DNA from: Hydrogenothermaceae bacterium
Lineage (GTDB): Bacteria; Aquificota; Aquificia; Aquificales; Hydrogenothermaceae
DNA: 15,308 nt
Assembly (NCBI GenBank): GCA_026984355.1
Contig: JALSSG010000098.1
Span: forward strand, 1 to 15,308
Reading direction: 5' to 3'
Below the pieces are notes generated by a model. The model was not told where the DNA came from and made no database searches. It saw only the letters and a list, made by a program, of their open reading frames with translations. Of this stretch, positions 7,956-15,308 are shown in pieces (positions within the stretch are counted from its first letter, which is position 1; every line of letters begins with the position of its first letter). A program made the position numbers and the translations under genes.

Positions 7956-7994
7956 GTTTTTGATAAAAATAAAAAAAAGGCTCAGGAGGAAAAA

Positions 7995-8522
7995 ATGTTT
8001 AAGATAGTAGTATTTTTTGTTATGACTTTTATTTACTTGTCTTTTGGTGGAGAGAAAAAAGAGAAAAGTGCAGTACTGGAAATATCTGACAGCACATATC
8101 CATCTGTAAAGGTAGTATATGACTGGAATTTACAAGGTCCTGAAGCGGTAAATCAGGCTTTAAATTATATTTCTAATCATCTAAAAGCTTATTCCCAGTA
8201 CTCTCCTTTTGAAGAGGTAAAAATTGTTGTTGTAAGTCATGGTCCAGAGGTTGCTATTTTTACAAAGCAAAACTATCAGAAGTTTAAAGAAGTTATAGAA
8301 AGGATGAAGTCCTTTAGTGAAGGTTATGGAATAAAGTTTTATGTATGCTATAACGCAATAAGAGCTTTAGGGTTTAGCCAGGAAGATGTTTTACCTATAG
8401 CTATATTAACTCCAGCAGGTGTAGCAAAATTAGCGGCTCTTGAAGAAGAAGGATATAGATTAGTTCCAGCAGTAGTTCATAACTTTAAAGCAGTAAAACA
8501 AAAATATGGTAAGAAAAAGTAA
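7995..8522 (+). CDS. Exported DsrE-family protein
   Basis: A 175-aa DsrE/DsrF-like protein of the COG1416 type. DsrE relatives carry sulfur as a persulfide on a conserved Cys in sulfur oxidation and sulfur-trafficking pathways. Here the N-terminus (MFKIVVFFVMTFIYLSFGGE) is a signal peptide or anchor, so the protein should act in the periplasm. Visible signature: a beta strand KIVVVSHGPEV at 76-86, then FYVCYNAIRALG with the single Cys C118, then LTPAGVAKLAALEEEGY at 138-154, matching the family's VPAGV..L...EGY pattern. Strong Shine-Dalgarno. It is first of a tight run and overlaps the PhnD-like gene by 17 nt. The position suggests delivering or modifying a sulfur ligand for the sensor, but that role is inferred. 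Confidence 0.8.
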   Translation: MFKIVVFFVMTFIYLSFGGEKKEKSAVLEISDSTYPSVKVVYDWNLQGPEAVNQALNYISNHLKAYSQYSPFEEVKIVVVSHGPEVAIFTKQNYQKFKEVIERMKSFSEGYGIKFYVCYNAIRALGFSQEDVLPIAILTPAGVAKLAALEEEGYRLVPAVVHNFKAVKQKYGKKK

Positions 8523-9324
8523 GTTTTTAGTGCTTTTTATTTTACTTTTAAATAAGCTGTCTTTTGGTTTTACTCTTGCAATTTTATCTGCAGGAAATCC
8601 TGTAGAAGAATATAAAAGGTATAAATATCTATCAGAGTATTTATCTAAAAGTATAAATGAACCTGTAGAGCTCAAAATAATAGCAAAAGTAGACCAATTA
8701 CTTTCTCTTTATGAGAAACATAAAATAGATATGTCTATAACATGTCCAATAGTTTATTTTGAGCTTAAAGATAGAGGTTTTAATATAGATGCTGTTGCTG
8801 TTATAAAAATAAATGGACAGATACTAGAGTCTGGAGTTATTGTTGTAAGAAAGGACAGTGATATAAAAACAGTAAAAGACCTGAGAGATAAGCGTGTAAC
8901 TCTTGGAAGTTCTATATGTGCAAGTAATTGTGTAATGCCTCTTTATGTTTTAAGTAAAGAAGGTATAACTTACGAAGATATACCAGACCTTTGGAGTTCT
9001 GGTTCTGATAAAGCTGCGATTCTTGCAGTAATTGCAGGACTTGCTGATGCTGCGGGAGTTAAAGAAGAAAGTGCCTTAAGGTTTATAGATAAAGGTATTA
9101 GAATTCTTGTCAAATCCCCATATGTTCCAAGATATGTTGTAAACCTGTCTAAAAATCTGCCTGAAGAAAAAACAAAAAAAATCATACAGGCTTTATATCA
9201 TCTAAATGATGAAAAAACCCTTTCGGAACTTGGAATTGATGCATTTGTTCCACCACCTGCTGGACTTTTTGACATTTTAAAAGACTATAAATCAATACTA
9301 AATAAATATCCTATGTTAAGGTGA
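8506..9324 (+). CDS. PhnD-like periplasmic substrate-binding protein, probably a sensor subunit
   Basis: A 272-aa phosphonate/phosphate-binding (PhnD/PBP2) family protein with a signal peptide (about 1-21). Family features: the opening strand FTLAILSAGNPVEEYKRY, LSEYLSKSINEPVELKI, a central GVIVVRKDSDIKTVKDLRDK hinge (start about 110), and a C-terminal lobe ending near PPPAGLFDIL. Where PhnD proteins usually have a Ser/Thr-rich ligand loop, this one has LGSSICASNC with C138 and C142; C80 is the only other Cys. No ABC permease or ATPase gene is adjacent, and a histidine kinase follows after 1 nt. That is the arrangement of AioX-type accessory sensors rather than of a transporter. The ATG lies inside the end of the DsrE gene with no clear Shine-Dalgarno, so translation is probably coupled. 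The ligand is not known. Confidence 0.85.
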   Translation: MVRKSKFLVLFILLLNKLSFGFTLAILSAGNPVEEYKRYKYLSEYLSKSINEPVELKIIAKVDQLLSLYEKHKIDMSITCPIVYFELKDRGFNIDAVAVIKINGQILESGVIVVRKDSDIKTVKDLRDKRVTLGSSICASNCVMPLYVLSKEGITYEDIPDLWSSGSDKAAILAVIAGLADAAGVKEESALRFIDKGIRILVKSPYVPRYVVNLSKNLPEEKTKKIIQALYHLNDEKTLSELGIDAFVPPPAGLFDILKDYKSILNKYPMLR

Positions 9325-9325
9325 T

Positions 9326-10909
9326 ATGAAAAGATTATCTATTCAGTGGAAAGTTGCTTTACTAACATCTTTTTATATACTTGTTGTTCTGGTAGGTTCT
9401 ATTTTATTTGCAGTATGGAACTTTGAAAAAAATCTATTAAAAGAAAGAGAGAAAAATACTATAAAAACAATTTCAAATATCGTAGAAAGCTATAAGGATT
9501 TCTTTATTGTCAGGAACTTAGAAAAAATAGATGAGATGGTAAAAAAAATATCTTCATCAGAAGCTATAGTAAAAACTGTAGTACTTGATATAGATGGAAG
9601 AGTTATAGGGCATACTGATATAACTAATCTTGGAAAATTCTTTCCAGATATTCTTAAAAAATTCTCAAAAAAATCTTCACCTTTCTTAGAAAAGGAAACA
9701 GATAACACAGTAAACTATTACTATCCAGTAATGGTAGAAACAACACCTGTTGGATATGTAATAACTTCTTATAATAAAGATATAATCAAAGCTACTGTTG
9801 ATTTTGATATTTTAAAGATAGCTATACAAACTTTATCTATATCAATTTTTGTTATACTTGCTTCCTTCTTAGGAACGTTTGTAATATCTGGAATTGTTAT
9901 AAGACCTATAAAAGTTTTAAAGGATAAAATAGTAAACTTAGCATCAAACATAGATAAACCATTAAAAATAGAAAAAGTTTTTAAACCAAATCTCTCAAAA
10001 GAGTGTATAAAAGAGATATCTTCAGAATGCTGGCTGTCAAGTGATAATGCATCAAAGATAATGCAGGAATTAGGTGAACTTACTTTAAGAGAGTGTCAAA
10101 ACTGTCCTAAGTATAAAAGCTCAGTATCTGGAGAAATAGAAGAGTTAACTTACAGTTTCTATATGATGACAGCCTCACTAAAAGATTATCTAAAAAAACT
10201 TGAAGAAGCCTATAAAGAAAGAGAAACATTAAACTGTCTTGCAAGTATGGGAGAAATGAGTGCAAAAATAGCCCATGAGATAAAAAATGCTCTTTATGCT
10301 ATAGGAAATGCGGCGAATTATCTAAGGACAAATGTAAATAACCCACTTGTGAAAGAGTTTTCTACAGTTATTAAAGATGAGGTAAATAGATTAAACGAAA
10401 TGACAGTTTCTTTTCTTAATTTTTCAAAACTTATAGAACCAAAATTTGAATATCAAGATTTAAATCAGGCTATAAAGGAAAGCATAAAACTTCTTGAAGA
10501 TGATTTTAAAAATGAAAATATGTGTCTCTTATTAGAATTAGATGAAAATATTCCTCCTATCAGGTTTGATAAGAACCTTCTTAAACAAATAGTTCTAAAC
10601 CTTGCTATAAATGCCCTTGATGCCTTAAGAGAAACGCAGAAAGATACAAAGATTTTTAAAATAAAAACCCAGACTATAGAGAAACAAAACAATAGATTTA
10701 TCCAGATAATTTTTGAGGACAATGGTACAGGAATACCAGAAGAGATTAAAGACAAAATCTTTAAACCTTTCTTCTCTGCAAAACCAAAAGGAACAGGTCT
10801 TGGTCTTCCTATCGTTTACAAAATAGTTTACAGTCACGGCTGGAATATAAATTTACAAACAGAAAAAAACAAAGGAACAAAATTTATAATAGAAATAAAA
10901 CTAAACTAA
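9326..10909 (+). CDS. Membrane sensor histidine kinase with Cys-rich insertion in HAMP
   Basis: A 527-aa sensor kinase. Order: TM1 (about 10-31); a periplasmic domain of about 135 residues resembling single-Cache (VVLDIDGRVIGHTD at 86-98); TM2 (about 167-189); first HAMP helix (190-208); an insertion of about 60 residues bearing C227, C235-W236 and C257-x2-C260-P; second HAMP helix (from about 268, GEIEELTYSFYMM); then the HisKA H-box with phospho-acceptor H317 (AHEIKNALYAIGNAA), N-box with N425/N429, G1 DNGTGIPEE from D465, and G2 GTGLGLPIV from G489. All catalytic boxes are intact and NtrB/ZraS-like, fitting the sigma-54 regulator encoded divergently. The ATG is 1 nt after the PhnD stop, with AAGGTG as Shine-Dalgarno. 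The four cysteines could bind zinc or Fe-S, or act as a redox switch. Confidence 0.93.
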   Translation: MKRLSIQWKVALLTSFYILVVLVGSILFAVWNFEKNLLKEREKNTIKTISNIVESYKDFFIVRNLEKIDEMVKKISSSEAIVKTVVLDIDGRVIGHTDITNLGKFFPDILKKFSKKSSPFLEKETDNTVNYYYPVMVETTPVGYVITSYNKDIIKATVDFDILKIAIQTLSISIFVILASFLGTFVISGIVIRPIKVLKDKIVNLASNIDKPLKIEKVFKPNLSKECIKEISSECWLSSDNASKIMQELGELTLRECQNCPKYKSSVSGEIEELTYSFYMMTASLKDYLKKLEEAYKERETLNCLASMGEMSAKIAHEIKNALYAIGNAANYLRTNVNNPLVKEFSTVIKDEVNRLNEMTVSFLNFSKLIEPKFEYQDLNQAIKESIKLLEDDFKNENMCLLLELDENIPPIRFDKNLLKQIVLNLAINALDALRETQKDTKIFKIKTQTIEKQNNRFIQIIFEDNGTGIPEEIKDKIFKPFFSAKPKGTGLGLPIVYKIVYSHGWNINLQTEKNKGTKFIIEIKLN

Positions 10910-10923
10910 AAGGTTAGACAGAT

Positions 10924-11547
10924 TTGTATCTGGTAGAAGAAAAAAGATTAAAAAGGATGAAAGACATATTAGCCAAAAGACAAAAAGACCTATCTGTTTT
11001 TATGGACGATGTAAAAAATGAACACAATTTTTCTGCAATTATTAGAACCTGTGATGCTGTAGGTGTTTTGAATGTTTATTATAGGTACTCTTTAAAAAGA
11101 GAAATTCCAATAAACGAAGGTATAACCTTAGGTGCACATAAATGGGTTTTTCTTAAAAAAGTTGAAAATAGTTATGATTTTCTAAAAAAGAAAAAAGAAG
11201 AAGGATTTCAAATAGTAATAACTTATCTGTCTAAAGACAGTATAAACTTTAGAAAAGTAGACTATACAAAGCCAACAATAATAGCTGTAGGAAATGAAAT
11301 GTCTGGAGTAAGTGAAGATATTTTAGAGCTTTCAGACCATAAAGTTATAATACCAATGTATGGTATGGTACAGAGCCTGAATGTATCTGTAGCTACCGCT
11401 GTAGTTTTATATGAAGCACAAAGACAAAGAGAAGAAAAAGGTTTATACTCAAAACCTCAGCTTTCACAGGAAGAGATTGATAAAATACTAAAAAAATGGG
11501 CTATTGAAGATGTTATAAAAGCAAAAAAAAGAAAGGACAACCTATGA
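10924..11547 (+). CDS. trmH: tRNA (guanosine-18-2'-O)-methyltransferase TrmH
   Basis: SPOUT-class, SAM-dependent enzyme that 2'-O-methylates G18 in the tRNA D-loop, which stabilises tRNA. 207 aa. Motif 1 is NFSAIIRTCDAVGV with catalytic R41, motif 2 TIIAVGNEMSGVSEDI (118-133), and motif 3 IIPMYGMVQSLNVSVATAV (142-160), which forms the trefoil-knot SAM site. The start is TTG at 10924. With it the catalytic Arg is residue 41, the number I recall for Thermus TrmH, and the RQxDL motif is in the expected place. ATG at 10957 would remove part of the N-terminal helix. The Shine-Dalgarno is weak (AAGG). It lies 14 nt after the kinase and overlaps the next gene by 4 nt (ATGA). Confidence 0.9.
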   Translation: MYLVEEKRLKRMKDILAKRQKDLSVFMDDVKNEHNFSAIIRTCDAVGVLNVYYRYSLKREIPINEGITLGAHKWVFLKKVENSYDFLKKKKEEGFQIVITYLSKDSINFRKVDYTKPTIIAVGNEMSGVSEDILELSDHKVIIPMYGMVQSLNVSVATAVVLYEAQRQREEKGLYSKPQLSQEEIDKILKKWAIEDVIKAKKRKDNL

Positions 11548-12071
11548 TTATAGCTATTACAGGAAAACCGGGAATAGGAAAAACTACAGTAATAAAAAAA
11601 ATTATAGAAAAACTCCAAAACAAAGCTATAGGCTTTTATACTCAGGAAATAAGAAATTCAAGAACCAGAAAAAGATTAGGATTTGAAGTTATAACTACAG
11701 ATGGACAAAGGTCTATACTTGCACAAAAATTCAAAGAAGGAAAATATAAAGTTGGTTCTTATACAGTAGATGTAGAAAACTTTGAAAAGATAGTAATTCC
11801 CCTTTTAGAAAAGGCTTTGGAAGAAAAAGATAAAGTGATTGTAATAGATGAAGTTGGTAAAATGGAGCTCTTGTCAAAAAAGTTTCAGGAACTACTAAAA
11901 AAGCTTCTATCAAAAAATGATGCAAAAATCATTCTTACTGTTCCTATAAAAGATGTTCATCCGATAGTAAAAGAGATAAAAAACAGGCCAGATGTAAAAA
12001 TTATAGAGCTTACACTGGATAATAGAGATACTATCCCTTCAAAAATTTTGGAGAAATTAAATGAAAGGTAA
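11544..12071 (+). CDS. THEP1-type nucleoside-triphosphatase
   Basis: A 175-aa P-loop NTPase of the COG1618/THEP1 family, known from archaea and thermophilic bacteria including Aquifex. Members hydrolyse NTPs broadly in vitro; the cellular role is unclear. Walker A GKPGIGKTT is at 7-15, followed by the family-typical GFYTQEIR at 30-37. The Walker B segment VIVIDEVGKMEL at 98-109 has D102 and E103. The length is normal. It overlaps trmH by 4 nt and rnz by 11 nt, so it is co-translated with RNA-maturation genes. A nucleotide or RNA-related role is suggested by context only. Confidence 0.88.
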   Translation: MIIAITGKPGIGKTTVIKKIIEKLQNKAIGFYTQEIRNSRTRKRLGFEVITTDGQRSILAQKFKEGKYKVGSYTVDVENFEKIVIPLLEKALEEKDKVIVIDEVGKMELLSKKFQELLKKLLSKNDAKIILTVPIKDVHPIVKEIKNRPDVKIIELTLDNRDTIPSKILEKLNER

Positions 12072-12963
12072 AGTAGTTTTACTTGGTACATCTTCTGGAA
12101 TTCCTACAAAAGATAGAAATACAACTTCAATATATTTTCAATTTTTAGGAAAAAGTTTTTTATTTGATTGTGGAGAAGGAACTCAAAGGCAGATTTTTAA
12201 AGCAGACCTTAATATATACAAAATAGAGTATATATTTTTTACTCATCTTCATGGAGACCATATATTAGGAGCACCAGGATTAATTCAAACATTGGACTTT
12301 CATGGAAAAAAGAAAATTAAAATATTTGGTACACCAACAATTTCAGAAAAGATTAACTGTTTATTAAAAGGTTCAGTATACAATCAAGAGATTGAGATAG
12401 ATATATCAGAAATAAAACCACCAGATAATGTAGAAAAAATCTATGAGGAGGAAGATTTTTATATAAATGCAGTATCTATGAACCATGTAATCCCATGTAT
12501 AGGCTATTCATTTATAGAAAAAGACAAAAAAGTGTATGACAGGCAGATTATAAAAGAACTAAAGCTAACAAAAGAAGATTTTATAAACCTTGAGAATAAA
12601 GGTTTTGTTAAGAAAAATGGAAAGATTATAAAAAAAGACCAAATCACAAAGACAAAAAAAGGTTTCAAATTTACTTTTATAACAGACACTTACAAAACAG
12701 ATAATATTATAAAACTTGCAAAAGATAGTGATATTCTAGTTATAGAATCTACATATTTTGATGAAGAAGATAAAGCAAAAGAGTATAAGCATTTGACTTT
12801 TAAGTACATCCTTGATATATATCCACAGCTAAACTGTAAAAAAATCGTTTTGACTCACTTTAGCAGAAAGTACTCATCTTTAGATATATTTAAAAGAGAA
12901 ATAGAAAAAAGAAAGTTAGATAATATTTATCTTGGACACGACTTTTTTTATGTAGATTTTTAG
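12061..12963 (+). CDS. rnz: Ribonuclease Z (tRNA 3' endonuclease)
   Basis: Zinc-dependent metallo-beta-lactamase-fold endonuclease that removes the 3' trailer from pre-tRNA. 300 aa, the usual size of the short bacterial form. Zinc ligands are visible: THLHGDH at 61-67 (H62, H64, D66, H67), H142 in SMNHVIPC, the Asp of FITDTYKTDN, and the His of LTHFSRKYSS. The opening LLGTSSGIPTKDRNTTSI and FDCGEGTQRQI are RNase Z signatures. A Lys-rich segment at about 170-200 corresponds to the region near the tRNA-binding arm. The ATG lies within the THEP1 gene, with GGAG 7 nt upstream. This is a confident family call; ElaC is the equivalent name. Confidence 0.94.
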   Translation: MKGKVVLLGTSSGIPTKDRNTTSIYFQFLGKSFLFDCGEGTQRQIFKADLNIYKIEYIFFTHLHGDHILGAPGLIQTLDFHGKKKIKIFGTPTISEKINCLLKGSVYNQEIEIDISEIKPPDNVEKIYEEEDFYINAVSMNHVIPCIGYSFIEKDKKVYDRQIIKELKLTKEDFINLENKGFVKKNGKIIKKDQITKTKKGFKFTFITDTYKTDNIIKLAKDSDILVIESTYFDEEDKAKEYKHLTFKYILDIYPQLNCKKIVLTHFSRKYSSLDIFKREIEKRKLDNIYLGHDFFYVDF

Positions 12964-12965
12964 CT

Positions 12966-14531
12966 ATGAGAAAATTTTTTGTTTTTTCAATCTTTTTAAT
13001 AGGTTTTTTTCTATTTTCTGCTAATATCTGGGGACTTTCTATATATAGTCTTGATGAAGCTAAAAATGCAACCTGCGCTAAAGAGATGATACAAAGAGGA
13101 GATTATATCGTTCCAACCTTTAACTATGAGCTTAGAACAGACAAACCACCAATGCATTACTACTTTATGATACTTGCTTATAAGTTATTTGGTTTTAATG
13201 AATTTTCTGCAAGGATTTTTTCTTCTATTTTTGGACTTTTAACTTTAATACTTACATTCTGGTTTGCAAAAAAAACATTAGGTTATAAGACTGCAGTACT
13301 TTCATCTATAGTTTTAATATCTTCTTTACATACATCTTTACAGTTTCACATGGCTGTTCCTGACCCTTATCTTATTTTTTATCTAAATGGTGTGTTTTTT
13401 AGTTTTTATCTATGGTTTAAGGAAAGAAAAGATAGATTTTTATACGCTTTTTATATTTTTATGGGACTTGGAGTATTAACAAAAGGACCTGTAGCTGTAG
13501 TTCTTCCATCTTTAATAGTTTTGTTGTTTCTTTTTTTCACGCACTCTTTTAATTTAAATACATTAAAACATCTAAAAATTCCAACAGGACTTTTTATAAC
13601 TGCTATAGTTTCTCTTCCATGGTATATTGCAGTAGGATTAAAAACAAACTGGGTATGGTTGCAAGATTTTATCTTTAAACACAATATAAGTAGATTTTCC
13701 AGTCCTATGGAAGGTCATGGAGGACTATTTATACTGACATTTTTATTTGTATTTTTTGGGCTTTTGCCTTTTTCTGTGTTTGTTTTCCAAAGTTTCATAA
13801 AAGTATGGAAAGATAAATACAAAGATGTTCTTGTTTATCTTGCATTAGTAGTGATTGTATATGTCGGATTTTTTTCTATATCAGGAACAAAACTTCCAAA
13901 CTATACAACACCAGTTTACCCGTCAATGGCTGTAATATTAGGCTATTTCTTTGCAAATCTAACAAAAGAAAACATTAAAGTTTTCCGTTTAAACTGGTCT
14001 GTTTTAGTATTTATTGCTATATCAATTTTTATTTCTATTGGAGTTTATATAGCCTTAAAAAATGAAAAGGTTTTGTCTGATATTTCCTATGTTGGATTTA
14101 TTTTTCTACTGTGGACTTTAGGCGGGATTTTAGCTTATATATTTCTTTCTAATAAAAGGATTTATCTTTTATTTAGCAGTCTATCTCTACTTTCAATTGT
14201 GGTTATTGTTCTTTTTTTCTTTTATGCTTTTGTTAAAATTGACAAAAGAAACCCTGTAGTTGTTATGCTTCCTTTAATTGATAAAGAAAAGCCTATAGCT
14301 TATTATAGAGGTTTTAACCCAGCTTTTGCGTTTTATCTTGGGACACCAATTCCTAAGTTAAAAACTGTAGAAGATGTAAAAAACTTTCTAAACAAAAATG
14401 AAAGAGTTTATATTCTAACAAGAAAAAAATATCTAAAGGATTTAAAGAACATAAAAAACCTAAAAGTAATATCCATTAGAAAAGATTTATTTGAAAAAAC
14501 AACATCTGTCCTTATCTCAAATAGGGATTAA
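12966..14531 (+). CDS. ArnT/PMT-family membrane glycosyltransferase
   Basis: A 521-aa integral membrane protein with about ten to twelve hydrophobic segments, of the GT-C fold that transfers sugars from polyprenyl-phosphate carriers. Signature: SLDEAKNATCAKEMIQRGDY with the catalytic-type D30-E31 in the first periplasmic loop, then YELRTDKPPMHYYFM with K60-P61, equivalent to the EKP of ArnT. A soluble C-terminal tail of about 90 residues follows the last helix. ArnT moves 4-amino-arabinose to lipid A, but bacterial relatives use many sugars and acceptors, so I give no substrate. It begins 2 nt after rnz and ends the run, overlapping the convergent nuclease gene by 15 nt. Confidence 0.85.
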   Translation: MRKFFVFSIFLIGFFLFSANIWGLSIYSLDEAKNATCAKEMIQRGDYIVPTFNYELRTDKPPMHYYFMILAYKLFGFNEFSARIFSSIFGLLTLILTFWFAKKTLGYKTAVLSSIVLISSLHTSLQFHMAVPDPYLIFYLNGVFFSFYLWFKERKDRFLYAFYIFMGLGVLTKGPVAVVLPSLIVLLFLFFTHSFNLNTLKHLKIPTGLFITAIVSLPWYIAVGLKTNWVWLQDFIFKHNISRFSSPMEGHGGLFILTFLFVFFGLLPFSVFVFQSFIKVWKDKYKDVLVYLALVVIVYVGFFSISGTKLPNYTTPVYPSMAVILGYFFANLTKENIKVFRLNWSVLVFIAISIFISIGVYIALKNEKVLSDISYVGFIFLLWTLGGILAYIFLSNKRIYLLFSSLSLLSIVVIVLFFFYAFVKIDKRNPVVVMLPLIDKEKPIAYYRGFNPAFAFYLGTPIPKLKTVEDVKNFLNKNERVYILTRKKYLKDLKNIKNLKVISIRKDLFEKTTSVLISNRD

Positions 14532-15308
14532 GTCATCTTTCCACAAAAGAGCCAGTTTAAATTCTATCTCTTTGTCTGGAAAAAGTTTTTTTAATGCTTT
14601 TATGTAATAATTTTTCTGGGTTTTGTACTTTTGTTTTATATTTTCTAACTGACTTTCTGTTTCATATCTATTAGTTTTATAGTCAATAATCACTATTTTT
14701 CCTTCATATTCACATATAAGGTCTATTCTACCTTCTATAAATTTTCCATCTTCTTCCAGTGTAAAAGGCATTTCTCTTTCAATGATTTTAACTCGCTGTA
14801 GTTCTTTTAATATCTTTGAATTTTCAAATTTATACAATAACTCCTGTACTAGTTTAAATACATCTTCTCTTATCTCAACAGGTATATTGTTTGCCATCTG
14901 ATTGGCTATATTTAACGCCTTTTCAAAAGAGTAGTCTTTAAAATCTATATTCTCTAAAACATAATGAATGACTGTTCCTACATATAGAGGAATTTCACTG
15001 TCTTTAGAAGAAGAAAAATATTTACTTTCCTCTTCCTTCATAAGCTCAGAAACTGTTATAAATTTTTTCTCTTTAAGTGCTTTTTCTTTTTCCTGTTTTA
15101 GTTTTTCCTCTAAACTCTGTAGCTTTTTAAGGTTTTCCACAAGCTCTTCTAATTTGCTTTCTTCTTTGTTTTGCTCAAAAAAATTAATTTCCTCTAATGA
15201 AAAGTTTACATTCTCTATATAGCTGTCATAATCTGGTAAAGCCTCTTTAAGCAAGGCTTGATAAGTATTAGATGATTTTTTTGTATCTTGTGTAGTTAAA
15301 AGGATAAG
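14517..15308 (-). CDS. C-terminal RecB-type nuclease region of an AddA/UvrD-like helicase (5' end cut by window edge)
   Basis: 263 residues are visible and the frame is open through the right edge, so the N-terminal part is missing. An internal TTG at 15254 is not needed as a start. The segment opens with a Glu/Lys-rich predicted coiled coil (about 50-85). It then shows the RecB/PD-(D/E)XK nuclease order: SELMKEEE, YVGTVIHYVLE (His at about 115), FIEGRIDLICEYEGK (Asp about 196), and IVIIDYKTNRYE (Asp about 209, Lys about 211). The order and spacing match the C-terminus of AddA or RecB, which process double-strand DNA ends for recombination. A stand-alone Cas4/RecB-like nuclease is less likely given the long preceding region. 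It converges on the glycosyltransferase gene with a 15-nt overlap. Confidence 0.8.
   Translation of the reverse strand, partial: LILLTTQDTKKSSNTYQALLKEALPDYDSYIENVNFSLEEINFFEQNKEESKLEELVENLKKLQSLEEKLKQEKEKALKEKKFITVSELMKEEESKYFSSSKDSEIPLYVGTVIHYVLENIDFKDYSFEKALNIANQMANNIPVEIREDVFKLVQELLYKFENSKILKELQRVKIIEREMPFTLEEDGKFIEGRIDLICEYEGKIVIIDYKTNRYETESQLENIKQKYKTQKNYYIKALKKLFPDKEIEFKLALLWKDDLIPI

Noticed and set aside
7846..7994. Possible sigma-54 (-24/-12) promoter for autoregulation by the NtrC-type regulator
   Set aside because: A TTTGCT near 7927-7931 resembles a -12 element, but no GG lies 12 nt upstream, and nothing fits on the other strand.
8506..9324. PhnD-like protein as part of a phosphonate ABC transporter
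   Set aside because: No permease or ATPase gene is nearby, a kinase follows directly, and the ligand loop has cysteines in place of the usual Ser/Thr pattern.
15255..15308. Start of the nuclease gene at TTG 15254
   Set aside because: The frame stays open to the window edge and the encoded region is only the C-terminal part of an AddA/RecB-like protein, so the TTG is an internal Leu codon.

Overview
The window is a compact, AT-rich stretch of bacterial chromosome, about one-third GC by eye, with Ile often read from ATA and Arg from AGA. A type II secretion operon sits beside sulfur-related sensory genes and a THEP1-type NTPase. Together these suggest a thermophilic Aquificales bacterium, perhaps Hydrogenothermaceae such as Sulfurihydrogenibium. 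The taxonomic call is inference from overall character; no marker gene proves it.

Layout. From 4170 leftward (minus strand) runs gspC-gspD-gspE, the start of a type II secretion operon; gspE is cut by the left edge and has no ATG, GTG or TTG start. A 76-bp gap with two overlapping divergent promoters separates it from ubiB-cmk on the plus strand (4247-6517). Convergent to cmk, overlapping it by 4 bp, is a sigma-54 NtrC-family response regulator (7845-6514, TTG start). A 149-bp divergent intergenic region then leads into a tight plus-strand run from 7995 to 14531: an exported DsrE-like protein, a solitary PhnD-like periplasmic binding protein, a membrane histidine kinase, trmH, a THEP1-like NTPase, rnz and an ArnT/PMT-type membrane glycosyltransferase. 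Genes in this run overlap or are at most 14 bp apart. The last gene, convergent and cut by the right edge, encodes the nuclease end of an AddA/RecB-like protein. No gene-free stretch exceeds 150 bp, and I saw no RNA gene, CRISPR array, IS element or convincing intrinsic terminator.

How the genes fit together. The most interesting part is 6514-10909. The divergent NtrC-type regulator and the DsrE / PhnD / histidine kinase cluster look like a multi-component signalling system that reads a periplasmic ligand and controls sigma-54 promoters elsewhere. The PhnD-like protein has no ABC permease or ATPase beside it and carries a Cys-x3-Cys pair in the loop that usually holds the phosphonate. The kinase has four cysteines inserted in the middle of its HAMP linker. 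The DsrE-like protein keeps the family cysteine but has a signal peptide. The architecture recalls AioX-AioS-AioR arsenite sensing, with an added exported DsrE protein; a sulfur compound, arsenite or another thiophilic ligand is the working hypothesis, not a demonstrated one. Downstream genes (tRNA methylation, tRNA 3' processing, NTPase, glycosyltransferase) are housekeeping genes that probably share the transcript.
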